A stretch of 64,000 nucleotides of DNA from Melampsora larici-populina 98AG31 (GCF_000204055.1 NW_006768822.1:213122-277121); one strand, 5' to 3'; positions 38,475 through 51,671 are shown, counted from the first letter of the stretch. The notes: generated by a model not told the origin, from the letters alone. A program made the numbers and translations.

Positions 38475-40111
38475 ACATGGCTGATGACACACTGTATAAA
38501 AATGGGTAAAAAAACATGTTTGCTTGGTTTGTTTGTTTCTCCAAAAGGAAGTTTGATGTCTTTGATGGACCTCAAAGTCTTCCAAATCCTTGTACTACAT
38601 GAGATTAATGGCCTTGGTACAAAGAGTTACAAGTCAACAAGTTTGGAGAAATGAGAAACATATGAATCATTGTATATTGATTGAACGGATAAGATTGGCA
38701 AATGGGGATTGAGTTTAGTGAATCCAAATCTGCAGAGACCACGAATAAAGACGCTGGAGCAGGCAGTCTGAATCGGGATAGAGCACTACTCGGCCACTCT
38801 TCAAGATTGTTCTGTGCTGTGAAAGTAAATGAGAGATCAAGAATGGTAAAAAGGTATTTAGCAGTGTAGGGGATGGGGACTGGTCAGGTAAGATTTCTTC
38901 TTTCACCAACAGTTACATACGAAGACCTGGAACGGTCAAGAGGTTGAGAAAGCCATTGTACGAAGTTAGGCAATTCCTCATGATACCACCAGCTCCCCAG
39001 GCCCATTCCACAACTAGCTCAGCTAGGGGTTTGAGGACTTTTATGTCCCTTTATGCTAGCTTGGAGTTCACAAACCAAGAGCTGACAGTATGTGCTACAC
39101 GCCATGGGGGGTAGGTGTTCTCTCGTCTGTGACCTCTTATGTTGGGTGGGTGGGTCGGTGCAATTTTTTTTCTTATCACTTAAACAAACAGCGAGCTGAG
39201 AATTGAGGTTGAATGCTGTTGCGGCTGATGAGTCTGAATCTCGGAGAGCATCGTGTGATCTCTCCGGCGGATGAGTTTCTTCGCTCGTCCCTTGGATTCA
39301 CACCCCGGGCCCCGGTTGGGCTCCTCAGCCCCGATAACCCCCATGGGCTTATGAACCAAGATGTCGATTCTGACAAACAAGTTGTTGAGATATTTGTGGA
39401 GCGCAGAGGAATAAAGATCATCCCAGTAAAACAGGTCATAACAAGGGCGCCGGTGAACATGAAGTAGCAGCTGTTGTTTTCACTCAGGTTGGAAATCAGC
39501 CTAGAAGCTGACGGGGGATTTGTTGTCGCTGCTGCCTTTGATGGAATCTCAGTGTTGAGAGGAAAGACATAATGGATCATTCAAGATGGGTTGACTCTTT
39601 TCAGAAAATTCTCTGATTCGAGAGCAGCAGAAGCGGAGAAAGAGATCTGTCACGTGGCTTGGTGGGCCCTCGGTCTCCATTTACCTGGGTGTCCACAGAT
39701 CCCTGCCTCCTTGATCATAGGAATAGTTAAGCAGGGAGATGCCTACACAGGATCATTTCGACTCTCTTCATGATTCATCAGATACGGCGGGAGTAACGAT
39801 CGAATGTTGAGAAGGTAAACGTCGACCGAGAATGATTGAATTGAGCTCTTCGATAGTGATAGGTAACCTGAGCGTGAAGAAGAAAGCGAGTTTCTCGTGA
39901 TCTCCTCATAAGTTGATTAACCTATACAATTTACAAACAACGGCTTTTTCTTCACGCACAACAACTGACTTATGACTGCACCATCAAAGTGATAAAAGAG
40001 ATATAAAAGGCGTGCTAGTTTGCGTACTTTGGCTCACCATCCAACTCATCATACATTTCTAACCAAATCCATCAGATCTTTGCTACTACATTTTCCACAG
40101 AAATACTCATC
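38475..40111. other. Unresolved stretch before the secreted-protein gene
   Basis: Overlapping open frames on both strands (39213-39467 plus, 39176-39580 minus) cover about 400 bp, but neither shows a domain I know or a clear exon chain. The final ~150 bp is promoter and leader of the secreted-protein gene. Confidence 0.3.
40003..40010 (+). promoter_or_regulatory. TATA box of the 40112 gene
   Basis: TATAAAAG lies about 100 bp upstream of the ATG at 40112, in a pyrimidine-rich leader. Confidence 0.6.
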
Positions 40112-40587
40112 ATGAACTGCTCTATCTTCTTCTTAGCTATCTTGGTTTCTTTCCAAGCTATCATGGCTGTACCTACTTCTCTAATTCCTCGGGTTGAACA
40201 AGAGATTGGAGGAGATACACCTAATAAAATTCAAGAAAGATGCTACGGTAGTTTTTATGGAAACTGGCTTCCAGGATTTGGCTTAACAGCCAGTGGCCTT
40301 TATACTTGTCCGTTTACTAGAGTATTTTACAATAGTATCGTGTCAAGTCTTGGCTATGGTGTTTGTAACACTTATGTGAACAACTTTTCATGGGGAAATT
40401 GTGATGTTATGGGTAACTGCCTTACTGCGTATACTAGCTTTCAAAACCTCTGGACCCCTGTAGGCCTTCGTCTACTGGCGGATCAATATCTCAAGCAGGT
40501 AAGCTGCCCGTCCATGTTCACTACACTACAAAATATCATCTTACCTTGCTTGTTCCATTTCACTTTCAGAACAAAGAGCAATCTTGA
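40112..40587 (+). CDS. Small secreted cysteine-containing protein, effector candidate
   Basis: Exons 40112-40498 and 40570-40587 (71-bp intron, phase 0) give 134 residues. A clear signal peptide is present (NCSIFFLAILVSFQAIMA). The mature part is Gly/Tyr/Phe/Asn-rich with five cysteines (RCYG, YTCP, GVCN, GNCD, GNCL) that could form disulfides. I see no known domain. The last exon encodes only five residues, so the alternative of an unspliced end is possible. Small secreted Cys-containing proteins are typical candidate effectors of rust fungi; the role here is inference. A TATA box at 40003 supports a real gene. Confidence 0.7.
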
Positions 40588-41235
40588 AATATGAAAATCC
40601 CACTTCAATTTGAGAAGAATTCTTTATGGTGTGTTCTTGTTATCACAGTTGACTATGTCTTTGGCCACAATCTAACAACTTTCATTTTCCAGTGCTCTCT
40701 ATCTGCACCCTGTTTGCTCTTAGTTTGGCCGCTTCCTTCAGCCTTGTTTCCTACTTTGTTATCTGGTTAACACAATCCAACGAGTGTTTGCTAGTATTGT
40801 TTATTTCACTGTAACTCAGGCTGGTCCTTTGTTCACGTGTGACCGTAATGTGACCGCATACATGTTGTCAACACTACTTTCTTATTTTCCTTTCCAAAAT
40901 GCATCACTCTATGGTAGCACACTTTTTGGTGCTACATTGATGAAATGAGTACAGATGGGCCCACATCCCAAGCCAAGTGCAAGCGCACACCCTTTCATAA
41001 AGTGTTCCCTCCCTTGCATAGTCCACTACTATATCTGTAGGGGAAATTTGTGAGGGGGAGATGGTGTCTTATGACCTAACACCTAGTTTTACTTGATTAA
41101 TTATATTGTCACAAGAATAGGAACCCTACTCTGGGAATCTTTCTGATTTCCTCTGTGTAGGAACAGTGGGGTCCTTCACACTGTGAACATTATGCATTAT
41201 CCCCAAGTAGGAATTGGAAAATGATTAAGATGATA
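40588..41235. other. No gene seen
   Basis: 3' flank of the secreted-protein gene and repeat-like DNA without supported features. Confidence 0.35.
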
Positions 41236-42588
41236 GTTTGACATGAAAAGATATATCACTGCACACCTGAGCAATAACACCCACACTACGTATGTGCATC
41301 CAGCTGAGTAAATAGGTGACTATCATGTACATACAGTTCTGCTCAGCTATCTGCTCATCAGGATACATGCATCATATGTAGTACATGCTGTAACTTTTTT
41401 TGCTTTGACAAAATTTTCACAAACATTGACTACATATATCTCCATAGCTACTCAGGCAATACTCTTGAAGCAATCTGTCAGTAACGTGAAGGATGCTACA
41501 TGAAGTTTGTTGGAACCAAACTATTACATTACATTTCTTATTGATTTCTCTTACTCTGTTTTCTTTCTATCTATTTTGTTTGTGCACACAATGTAGTTTG
41601 TCCAATGTTTTACTCAAAACCTTTTGTCTAGCTTAACCTAACCACAATTTGTACCGCTTGATCCAGCCTATCAAATTCCTGATCTGAGGAAGTTTCTTTT
41701 TCTTCATCATTATTAACTTCTTCAACCACAACACCTCATCATCAACATATCTCCGGATCAACACTTCTCCGATTAGACTGTTTGACTGGCTTTTTGTTGT
41801 TCTTGATCTGAACAGGGATCAGAGATCCCTTTAAAGTTTGGTCAATGAAATTGCACCAAAACTTTGGCTTGGTCTATGTAGTCGATTTTCAGTATGATTT
41901 TGCAAACCAAAATCAGTTACAGTACATATTACATACACTTCCATCAGTTCTTAGTGTGCACTGTCTCAGATGCTTTATTTATGTGTGTTTTATTGCCTAG
42001 TTTTTATTATACATACTTACATAATTAAGTATCTATTATATACCATCACCATACGCACATAAGCTCCAATCTAATCTTGAAGTCTCTGTGTGTTACCTTC
42101 CTCTCAAGAGTCAGGTATCACGTGTTTGGGGGGGGCCTAAGGCCGTGGACTCCCTGGATAGGGTGGTTCTCTGCGCGGCGGGTGAAGGGATGGGTGGGAG
42201 GACAAAACAAATTTTTGTTGTGATGAGACAAGAAAACAGTGGTGATTTTTTCTTATTGAAAGTGAGATTGGGAGATAGTGGTAATTTCAAGGACAGAGAT
42301 TTTCTACTGTCTGTGTGTGCTCTTTGATACTTCAACTGGAGAACTCAGGGCTGGGTTCTCTCGGGGCTTTCATCTTTGGGGCCGCTATCTCCAATCTCTT
42401 ATGGAAATCTCTGGGTACCACCGTGCCTTTGGGCACCCATAACATTCACGCATCCAGAATCCAGATCACAGATAACTGAGCAGAACTGTATGTAAATGAT
42501 AGTCACCTACTTACCCAGCTGGATGCACATATGTAGTGTGGGTGTTATGGCTCAGGTGTGCAGTGATAGATCTTTTGATGACAAATTA
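41236..42588. mobile_element. Inverted-repeat element (about 1.35 kb), non-coding
   Basis: About 117 bp at 41236-41352 matches the reverse complement of 42469-42588. Shared blocks include TATCACTGCACACCTGAGC, GTGCATCCAGCTG and ACATACAGTTCTGCTCAG. The arrangement fits a TIR element. Borders and TSD could not be fixed, and the interior has no recognisable transposase. Confidence 0.6.
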
Positions 42589-42687
42589 CAATTTTATTAG
42601 CAAGCGCTTGCAGAAACAAAGGGTCAGTATCTTACCCTGAAAACCAACATTACAGGTTCTTGCCTAAGCTTGTGTTTTGTTTTGTTA

Positions 42688-43247
42688 GTATTGCAAGCCT
42701 CTCAGTGCCACCTACTTCAAACTTCTCAAACATGTCAAGATCAAAGCATTGAAGGTATTTTATTCACATTGTACTTTGGTATTAGCTCTACTTAAACAGC
42801 ATGGTTAAACTGACTCTTTTGTGTTATTCATCAAGGCATGGCCTTTTGTAGAAGACGTACCTACATACATCTTTCCCTTCCTCAAATCTTCTACCAATGT
42901 CCCACGGAATGGGCTATGTGCCTTTGCTGCTGTTGAAGTATCCCTTGGACAACAGGCTAAGGACACATCCATTCTTTGAACGCAGATCTCAGTACATCTG
43001 AAATCCAGGTATGACTGGTACAAGAAAAACTTACCCAAATTTGGCAATGACAGCTTTGATATCAACTGTATTGAATCAATCCTTGAATCAACGGCTGAAA
43101 CCGTAGGTCCAGATCTATGGTTTCCCATGCCACCTGGGGATTCATCATAGGAAACACTTTTAACCACCCCGTGGTATACTACAACTCCAATGATGCTGTC
43201 AGCCCTAGGTACATATGTATGTACCCAAAGACTAATTTGTAACATAT
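42688..43247 (+). pseudogene. Decayed coding relic, possibly an OTU-type domain
   Basis: Consecutive plus-strand open segments look exon-like: YFKLLKHVKIKALK, AWPFVEDVPTYIFPFLKSS, YDWYKKNLPKFGNDSFDIN, ETVGPDLWFPMP. A frame change then leads to WGFIIGNTFNHPVVYYNS. The last segment resembles the end of OTU-like peptidase domains seen in fungal transposon-derived proteins. The frame breaks and stops indicate decay. The family assignment is weak. Confidence 0.3.
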
Positions 43248-43917
43248 AACCAACCCTTAAGAGACTTAATTACAGGTACATAAAGCTTAGAGAATATTCT
43301 TAACATGTAATAAAAGGACCCTTGAAAGCGCCTACTGAGGCGTCTGATGTAAAACCCGACATCCTGTTGGCGAGGTTTTCGGGCACTAAACATCACATTC
43401 AAGAGACCTACAGTAGTGCAAAATGTGCGCGAGATAAAAGAATTTCATTTGAGCTAGCTTTTAGCCTTGTAGCACCTATACTTCCTGAGATAATTGGATG
43501 TAGCGGTCAAAAACAGCCTCAAAATCGAATGTTGGGATCAGGTCTCCAAGGCACAAAATTTTTTTGCACCAATCGATTTTGCGCCCGATTGAGCAAAGTT
43601 GAGAGCCGCGGAGTAGGCGTGTTTGATAGCCCTACTCTATGCGCATCTTTTGAAGTGCTCTGGACCTTGAGAGAAGGAGTGGTGTGTTGTGTAGAGCCCA
43701 AAAACTGCAAAACAGGTTTCATCAGACGCCTTGGTAGGAGCTTTCCAGGGTCCTGTAATAAATCATCTACAAACACTAATTACATATACATGTACACTCA
43801 AACCCACATGTAATATGTAATAAGACACCAATTTCACCTCATAACTCAGTGTCAAGAGTTAAAATGCTTATACTACATAATATACTTAACACATACATGT
43901 AATGAAGCATAAGTAGC

Positions 43918-43980
<63 letters not shown>
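43918..43980. repeat. (AAT)21 microsatellite
   Basis: Uninterrupted AAT for 63 bp, followed by one extra A and two more units. It produces a false poly-Leu open frame on the minus strand. Confidence 0.97.
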
Positions 43981-43986
<6 letters not shown>

Positions 43987-43989
43987 TAA

Positions 43990-46452
43990 CCCTGAACCAT
44001 TGTAGTGATATGAACAAATATCACTACAGCTAGATTTAGAGAGTAGATTATATAATCCTTCCCTCTCTCAGCCTTCAAGCAGATTCCCCAAAGCTTTTAT
44101 TACACATCACTTTTAAAGAACAACTTTAAAGGTTAATTGAAGTTCATAAATAAGACTAGTGATTTACTTCATTACTTTGAATAGCTTCCTGACTAAACTA
44201 AGTAATACACCCTTCACTTTTCTGGATCCTCTACTTTCCCCAAGTAGAATCAAAACTAGGTTTGTGAGCTCAAACAACTCAAAGGGTAGTGGCTTATATA
44301 CAAGTACTTAGGTTGGTGACCATAAGAACAACCAGTTTGAGATTGAATGAAAGCCTTGGATCCAGCTCTCATTAATTTTAACTCTTATAATTATAATTCA
44401 TAACCTCTTTTTAAAGAGTCAACTAACTGTAGTCTGTCTGGATTTGTCCAAACAGACTGGTACTGTAGTTCTCTTTGCCTTTCTTTTCTTTTCTTTATTT
44501 CATGTTGTACTTACCACATATTGAAATAAAGAAATTGTTTTATAATACCCAATTACCCAATTCCCAACTTTAGTGAGCCTGGAGTACTCCAAAAGAGTAC
44601 CCTACCCCCACATGCACTCACTCTGAGTTTTCTACAACTGCACCAATCTATTTTTGAACTGAAGAAGGTTTGTTTAATTATTCTCAAATGCACGTTTCTC
44701 TTTTTGAGGTACTAATTTGTGCAAATGATCAAGAAATTCAGAGGAAACAGTTTGGCTTATTAGGGCTTGTGGTCACCTGTGCTACACATTGTGGCCCGGG
44801 GGCCTGGAATTGCATGATTTTTTGGCCCGGGGAAAGAGAGGTGGGAGAGCACTGTGGGTGGCCACACTAGGCGCTGAACTATCCCACTGTGATGCTCCCC
44901 GCTCCCCTGCAAGATAAAAAGATAACTGTGTTGTAGAGAAATTAAAGTGCACCACATGGAACTTAACCCCCTGTTTGACAGAAGGGTGGTGGGCAAGAAA
45001 TTGGAATCTTAATTTGGATATAACTAATCAAAAGAGAAAATTTTATCTGTACTAATAATGATACTGGAAATTTGAAAATAAGTTGATAAGTCTTTTTAGG
45101 ATTTTTTCAAACACAATTTTGAAATGATAGGTAAGTGAAAACAACTGCAGAAAGAGGATGAGAGGAAAACATTGGACTGTGTTAGATTTTTTTGGCACAA
45201 CAAGACTCATTGGGGGAGTCTGTCAGTAGCCTTTGGTGCTCCTCTTTTGAGAGTAGCTCGCGCTGGTGACCCTTCCGCCTGTGTGACATTTGCCGTTACA
45301 CAGTTTCCACTTTGTTAACATCCCTGCCAACCTCGGGGAATAAGATCCTATTAAAGAAGAAAAATTTAAAAGCAATGGTGAATGAATCATCAAAAGCTGA
45401 GGGGAAGCAGATCAAGAGAAAGATTGAGGAAGATGGTGCATAATTCATTACAGGTTTCAATGAAATTTTTGGCATTGTATCAAGCTCAATTACTAAATCT
45501 ATTTTTGAAAATGGCAGAGTCAGAATGGATCAGCTGTTGTCTTGACTTTTATTGACTTCAAACTCAAACTTTAATGCAATGAAATACAATTTGAATACAG
45601 AAATGACAACTGAATTTGCATGAGTTAGTCTTAATTTCTTTTATCACTCAAAATGTTCTTTAGTTCAGATGAATCTTTCAACTTTTGTTCTTTGGGTCAG
45701 AGGTTTTCTTTGATTTGATCAGCAGATTGACCTGTGTTTCTCACTCTCATCTAAGATCCTGATTGTCTGATTCAACCTTTACAGTTTCCGATCAGCTTCT
45801 TTTGTTGTCTTTTCTAAACACAATTAGTTGTATGCAAGGTATATCAACACCTATGATATAATTGAGAGTTCTCAAAGACCATCTGATAGATAAAGTAGTT
45901 GTAGTAGAACAGAATTATAAGAGTTGACGGATTTTTTGCCTTTTGTCTTGTAAGTTGACCTCTGTTTTTAACAGAGGACTATACCTCATCTCATTGTTTG
46001 GAAAGACAAAAAATGGCAATTGATGAGGATGAGATATTTCTAAGAGTGAACTCCAATGCATTTGAAATTTCAATTGCCCACAGTTTTAAATTCCCTAATG
46101 AAGTTGGGAGATATTATGAGAAATTGATTTTCATTTTTGCATATCCAAGGAGTTGGTTGCCTTTGTAATCCTCCTTCTGTGAGATCTCTATCTAATTTCC
46201 AGAATTAGCCTCAATTTACATTATCTTCATCTCATCTCACCTTTCATATTTTGCAATTATTGCTAAAAAAGTCAGTCCAATATCAAATTAAACTCACACA
46301 ACCCTGGGATTAACTGGATGAGCTACATTTGTGCCAAGTCATTCATCAAATCAAAAGATAACATCCCATTTATTGATGATAAGACCCACAATTATGAGGT
46401 CAGGGTTTCTCAAGGATCTTAAATCATTTGGTAACTCATCAAAATTTTCTAC
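43990..46452. other. Gene-poor DNA, no supported gene
   Basis: A/T-rich sequence with no coding pattern, RNA gene or clear repeat border that I can support. Confidence 0.4.
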
Positions 46453-46899
46453 ATAGGCCTTTACACGAGGCACGAAATGTGAAGTTAGTCCATGAAGGCG
46501 TGCACCAGAATAGATGACGGATAGGAGTGAGAGTTATGAGTAACATGTCATCCTAACCCAGGAAGAGGAATGTCATATTCTTTTCTCGAGAGAAGCGGGA
46601 TTACGAGAGTAATACATAATCAGATTAAATACGTCACGATATTGGAAATGAAGGAATAAACGGAGGTTATGATGACATATAAAGCATCAAAAAGGGAGAA
46701 GCACCTTCCTCCCTTTCCCTCCCATTTCCTCAGTTGTCTCTTTTTTAATCTCAGTCATCTTTCCATTTTACTGCACTGCATTAACTATCATATTATCCAG
46801 ATTCCATATTACTATAAGAATTTGAGTTAAATATCAATTCCTCCCTAAATTGATTTAAGTTCACTACAATCCTTTAGGTTGTTGAGGAAACTTTTTTGT
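46453..46899 (+). repeat. Split direct repeat A1
   Basis: 447 bp, matches A2 at 53209-53655 with about three substitutions by eye. Starts ATAGGCCTTTACACGAGG. Confidence 0.93.
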
Positions 46900-47122
46900 T
46901 CTGAATTTTTAGTCGTTTTACAAAGAATATACTATAGTTTCATTGGTTCGATTTGGATAATCCCTTTCTAAGTAGCTCCAATTCTAGTCTCTACCTGCAC
47001 TCCATTCATAGGATAATTGTTGCCGTAACTAGCATAGTGACCTCTCTACGTTTACACATTCTTCATTACTATATTCGCATCGTCTTCAATTCACAACCAT
47101 CGGTCGAATAATCATCCTTCAA

Positions 47123-49005
47123 ATGGCCAACAACCAGTCCACTAGTCGAGTAACCCGTAGTGCTAGAGGAGAGGCTGTAGAAGAGGGAACGGTTATCCTC
47201 GCACCCCCCTCTTCAAACACCACCGTGCCACCCGCGGCTCCAGCGGATGAATTGGAAGGCACAGATGATCCAATCGACGATCAGTTGGACGGTGAAACGA
47301 TTGAGGAACATGGACAGCTACGTAGGTGAAGAAGGAGTGAAAGGTGAAGAGGAGGAGGAGGATCAAGAATCTCAAGAGGAGGATTCAGAGGACGACACGT
47401 ACAACGCAGAGGACAACTATGGAAGTCCCGATTCTTCATCTTCAGATGACTCTTCAGGTTCATCAAACTCGGACTCAAGCGAGAAGGGAGACGAGTCCTC
47501 GGATGAGGATTTATCATTGTCTGGTTCTTCCGATAGTTTGAGCGATTCAGACGATTCGAAAGAAACAGTTAAAGGAAAGAAGAAACGTAAGGCATACCTT
47601 TTTGTGTTATTTTCCTCCAGCTCCCATAGTTCGAGCGCCCCACTTTAAGGGAAGAGACTTCCTAGTCTATAGGCTACACAAAACAGCCCATTTCAAACAT
47701 CTCCCATTGGTCGAGATTGGCTTCTAACAGCCTTGCGTGTTTTCTCAAAACATAGGTGCACAAATGTCCATCGAAGCAATCGATAAGATGATTGCGAAGG
47801 CTCTTAGAGCGAAGGAAAAGGCAAAGGCCCTCTTAGCAAAAGAGAAAGCCCCTCCTAGAGGTACGCAGAAAACACTATCTGAATCACCCCGTGGTCTCAT
47901 CCCAAGAAACTAACGTCCGATCCAACTGGATGGGGGAAAACCTTCTTTGTCGTCACTAGACAGGAAGACAGTGACTAAACATGGGAAACAAGCATGGTCC
48001 TCAAAGATCAAGTCTTCCACCAACAAGAAGAGGATCAAGAAAGAAAACGGCATTCGTTTTCAAGAGGGAGCCCCTTGCAAATCGTCCCTTCCTACTCTCC
48101 AACCTTATTGGGGAGAAGCGATGAAGAACCTGTCTGATAATGTCCCTCTTACCGTTCTGAACCCAACGTTTGTGCAAAAGGACAAGGTTGAAAGTAGGAA
48201 AAACCAACCCGCCACTTCTTCATCTAAGAATAATCGTAACCGAGGTCTCACTCCCCCATCCGAATATGCAATGACTTTCGGAGAATGGGTAGATGGTATC
48301 ACCTTGTTGAGAAAGTACCTGAAGAAGATGTATAACTTCTTGATCTTGTCCGATCAACTGAAGGGTCATGTTAAACATGTCAAAGACATCAAGTAAGACA
48401 GTCTAAATAAGAATTAAAATTCCACTTAACTGATGAATAAATTCACAGGGACGCTACGGAATGTTGGATGGTTGCGCTCCGGTATGATATCTTGTTTAGA
48501 GAGCAACTGTTTGGTCATAGGGGTAAAGGAGTCCCAGTCCCGGATGCTAGTATCTACGTGGAAAGTATTGAGAGAGCGGCGAAGGAGAAAGCGACTCGGC
48601 ATGGTGAACTCACTTCGGGGAATGAGAATCCATACGCTAAAGGAGCTCGATTCGAGCATCGTGATCCTATCACGGGCATTTGGGAAGAGTGAGTACCTGT
48701 CATCCGGGTATCACGACGAGAAAAGACGGTTTTTTAGTTCTGACAAGAACCAATGTGCTTCGTGAAGATCATCTACCACTCTGGCCAAGAAGCGGAAACG
48801 CTCCTCAACCCGACTGAACTCGTCATCTGGCCACAGGCGAGCCCCCCGCTTACCTAGAGCTCCTCGTCTCCCAGACATCATCGAGATGCTCCCACCCTTA
48901 CGGAGAGATCAAGCTTCCGATGTTCGTCAAACCAATAACAGAGGAACAGTCCGAAGGGGTAGAGGTGGAACATCAAGTGGTAGAGGAAGAACTCGCCAAC
49001 AGTAA
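47123..49005 (+). CDS. Ngaro-like ORF1 (gag-like), spliced, exon borders uncertain
   Basis: The ATG at 47123 starts a Thr/Ala/Pro-rich segment, then a strongly acidic Ser/Asp/Glu-rich one. The frame changes near 47322, where a 55-bp GTAGGT...AAG intron could restore it. Further likely introns are near 47586-47754, at about 48391-48447 and from 48689. Recognisable stretches are a Lys/Ala-rich coil (47761-47850), SEYAMTFGEWVDGITLLRKYLKKMYNF, and AALRYDIL-like WMVALRYDILFREQLFG. An Arg/Gly tail (RRGRGGTSSGRGRTRQQ) ends at TAA 49003-49005. Position, the acidic and RG-rich make-up and the element context indicate a nucleic-acid-binding gag-like protein. I cannot exclude that the last exon splices on into the RT gene through a GTAAGT at 49002. 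Confidence 0.5.
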
Positions 49006-49402
49006 GTGTTCATTCGGTAGCTAGTACTCATGACACAGTTTCCTTTCCCTCTCCTTTACGAAAGGGCTGTAGTGAGGTCATTTTTTCTTGAAGTCGTGTC
49101 GTTCTTTAGTTGTTGTCCAGACGCACCCAACCCCTGTAGCACGTGTATTTATCTGCTACATTACTGTCTTTACCGCCTAATCAATCGCATGTCAGAGTAC
49201 TGTAAACATATTGTTCCAGTGTTCAATATGGAATTTTGATGTTTTACTTTGGCAACCAATCCCTTTTAGACCCACATAATTCGCTAGTTGAAATGCGATC
49301 TCCCCCTGCACAATGTCCCTTCGGAAATGTATGACTGTGTGTTTGTTGGAAAGTAATAACATCTTGCGTTCTCCCCCCATTCACCTTTTTGGACTTGACC
49401 AG

Positions 49403-51194
49403 TCGAGAAAAAAGAACAGCATCAGAACCTCACCCAAAAGAAGAGGCCGCCTCTATAGGACAGAGGCTTGAAGGTTCCACGGAGGTCTGCATTCCAACGA
49501 GAAAATCTTCACCGACAGAAGAGTTAGATTCTCTATCATCTCGATGGCCAAAAGGACCCTACTGCGCTATGAATATTGGATTGTGGGAGGAAGAGTTACA
49601 AAAGTACGACTTACTACCGCAGTTCGATTTTGTTCTGGAGGGTTTCAGGAACGGGTTCGATCAAGGTATACCGGACCATCGTATTGGGAATCTTCCATTC
49701 TACTGCCCACCTAATCACCAATCATTAGAGGAAGTCAGAGAAAAAATCATGACAAACATTCGCCAAGAAGTGCTGGCGGGGAGGATGTATGGCCCTTTCA
49801 CAACAGCCGAACTACAATCTCGTTTTCCATTCTTCCGGTCGAGCCCGATGGGGGCAGTGATAAACGGCGACGGTTCCTTTAGAACCATCAATGACCTGTC
49901 GTTCCCGAAGAACAAACCAGACATTCCCAGTGTCAACTCCTTCGTGGATAAGGACGACTTCAAAACGACATGGGACAATTTCTCTACTGTCTCAGAATTC
50001 GTAGCAGAAGCGGAAGTCCCCATACAAGCCGGTCTGTTTGACTGGGAGAAGGCGTACCGACAAATCGGAACTCTCCCAAGTCAATGGCCATTTTTACTGT
50101 TAACATGCTTTTTCGGTTTTCAGTATATAGACACATGTATTTCTTTCGGTGGTGTAGGAGGATGTGGAAGCTTTGGTGGTCCAGCCGACGGATGGAAGGA
50201 GCTAGTCAAGAGACATTTTCGCCTAAAAGAAGCCTTTAGATGGGTGGACAATAATCTTTTGATCAAAGAAGAGACGAACCCGCTCAACATGGAAGAAGTT
50301 GTAGCTTATAGTGCAAGACTGGGGGTGAAGACAAACGAAACCAAGTTTTCACATTTTGCCGACGAGCAAAAGTACATTGGCTTTCTCTGGAATTTCAAAA
50401 AGAAAACAGTATGCCTTCCGATACCAAAGCTACAACTACGAATCGACCAGCTCAATGAATTTTTACGACAAACACACTACTCTTACAAGGAGGTGGAAAA
50501 GATGAATGGTCGTCTCAGTCATGTCTCATACATCTTACCTCAACTGAGGTGTTATTTATCAAGTAGTTTCCGTTGGCTTGCAGAGTGGCATGATAAATAC
50601 GCCAAGAGAAAGATGGCGTCCGCGACGAGAGGCGACCTCAATGTATGGATGGACGCGCTTCAAAGCTTTCCAAATAGACACCTCATAAAGAAGAGAGAAG
50701 TGACAAATGTCGGGTGGGTCGGGGACGCCTCAACGTCTTTTGGCATCGGAGTGATAGTAGGAAAAGATTGGTCACAGTTTCGATTACTACCTGGTTGGGA
50801 TAAACCCCTGAACCAACCTAAAAGAGGGATCGCATGGCTGGAGACAGTTGTGGTCCGTCTTGGACTCCTGACTTTGGCGAGACTACGGAAGATAGAAGGT
50901 GGCCGTTTCTTGGTCTTGACCGACAACACCACGACTGAGGGCGTGTTACAAAACGAAAGGTCCAGAGATTTCTGGGTGAATCAAGAATGGAAGCAAATTA
51001 GCTCTATCTTGTACTCTTACGACTGCCAGGTCGAACAGCGACGAGTGACTTCCCTAGATAACGCGGCGGATGAGCTTTCTCGAGGCATGTCTTCTTCCAA
51101 AGATTGGTTTAGGCAGGTCCATTTAGAAATTCCAGATGACTTAACTCTCTGGTTGAGAAATGCGACAGAGGAAGATCAGTTGGTGAAAGAGTAG
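49403..51194 (+). pseudogene. Ngaro-like reverse transcriptase-RNase H, altered active site
   Basis: An open frame runs to TAG at 51192-51194; the first ATG is at 49569. TTGACCAG before 49403 looks like a 3' splice site, so the true start may be in an upstream exon. RT motifs of the DIRS order are seen: GAVINGDGSFRTINDLSFPK; the first catalytic Asp in GLFDWEKAYRQIG; ISFGGVGGCGSF; and the catalytic loop, which reads WVDNNL (50241-50258) where a second Asp is expected. RNase H follows with WVGDAS, LET, LTDNTT and NAADELSRG, so its acidic residues are present. The D-to-N change at codon 50250-50252 would abolish polymerase activity. It is a single G-to-A change in a CpG context. Confidence 0.88.
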
Positions 51195-51671
51195 CGATGA
51201 CAGGAAGATTCCGATTTAGAACTCGGTAGAATCGCTCCGTCTCTATGAACCCCGTGTTGAATTATTGGCTAGCAGACTCGAGGTACCTTAGTGATAAGTT
51301 TGTAGTTAACACGTTTGGGTTTGTGATGCTCAAAATGAAACAATGTAATTGAGTTCACCCCACAAACAAGCCCATCGAGGCGATCCGTGAGAACTGAGGT
51401 TGATTACTTAGGGCAGGAGAGAGTCTTGACAGCCCGAGGTCGATTGATCGAGAGTAGCAGACGATGGGTCTGAGAGAGTTCCCAAGTGACCAAAAGCTCC
51501 TTCGAAGTTGCTAGCATTAACAACTAACAAGTTTAGGGGTTGTTGGAGAGGTATGTTTCAGTTGAAACATTTCGATCCACCCACCATTTGTTATCTCCAA
51601 AGGTTGCCAATTCTACATCAGAATCAATAAATTGGCGCAGACAGCTACCTTTTCAATCAACGGCAAGGAAC
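51195..51671 (+). other. Spacer between RT and recombinase, probable recombinase 5' exon at its end
   Basis: No long frame. The final part (about 51600-51671) is open in the recombinase frame (RINKLAQTATFSINGKE) and ends at a strong 5' splice site GTAAGC. This suggests it holds the first recombinase exon; the start codon was not fixed. Confidence 0.4.

Noticed and set aside
39176..39580. Overlapping 134- and 84-codon frames on opposite strands
   Set aside because: Neither has a recognisable domain, start context or exon partner; left as unresolved sequence.
43839..44078. Poly-leucine open frame on the minus strand
   Set aside because: Translation of the (AAT)n microsatellite.
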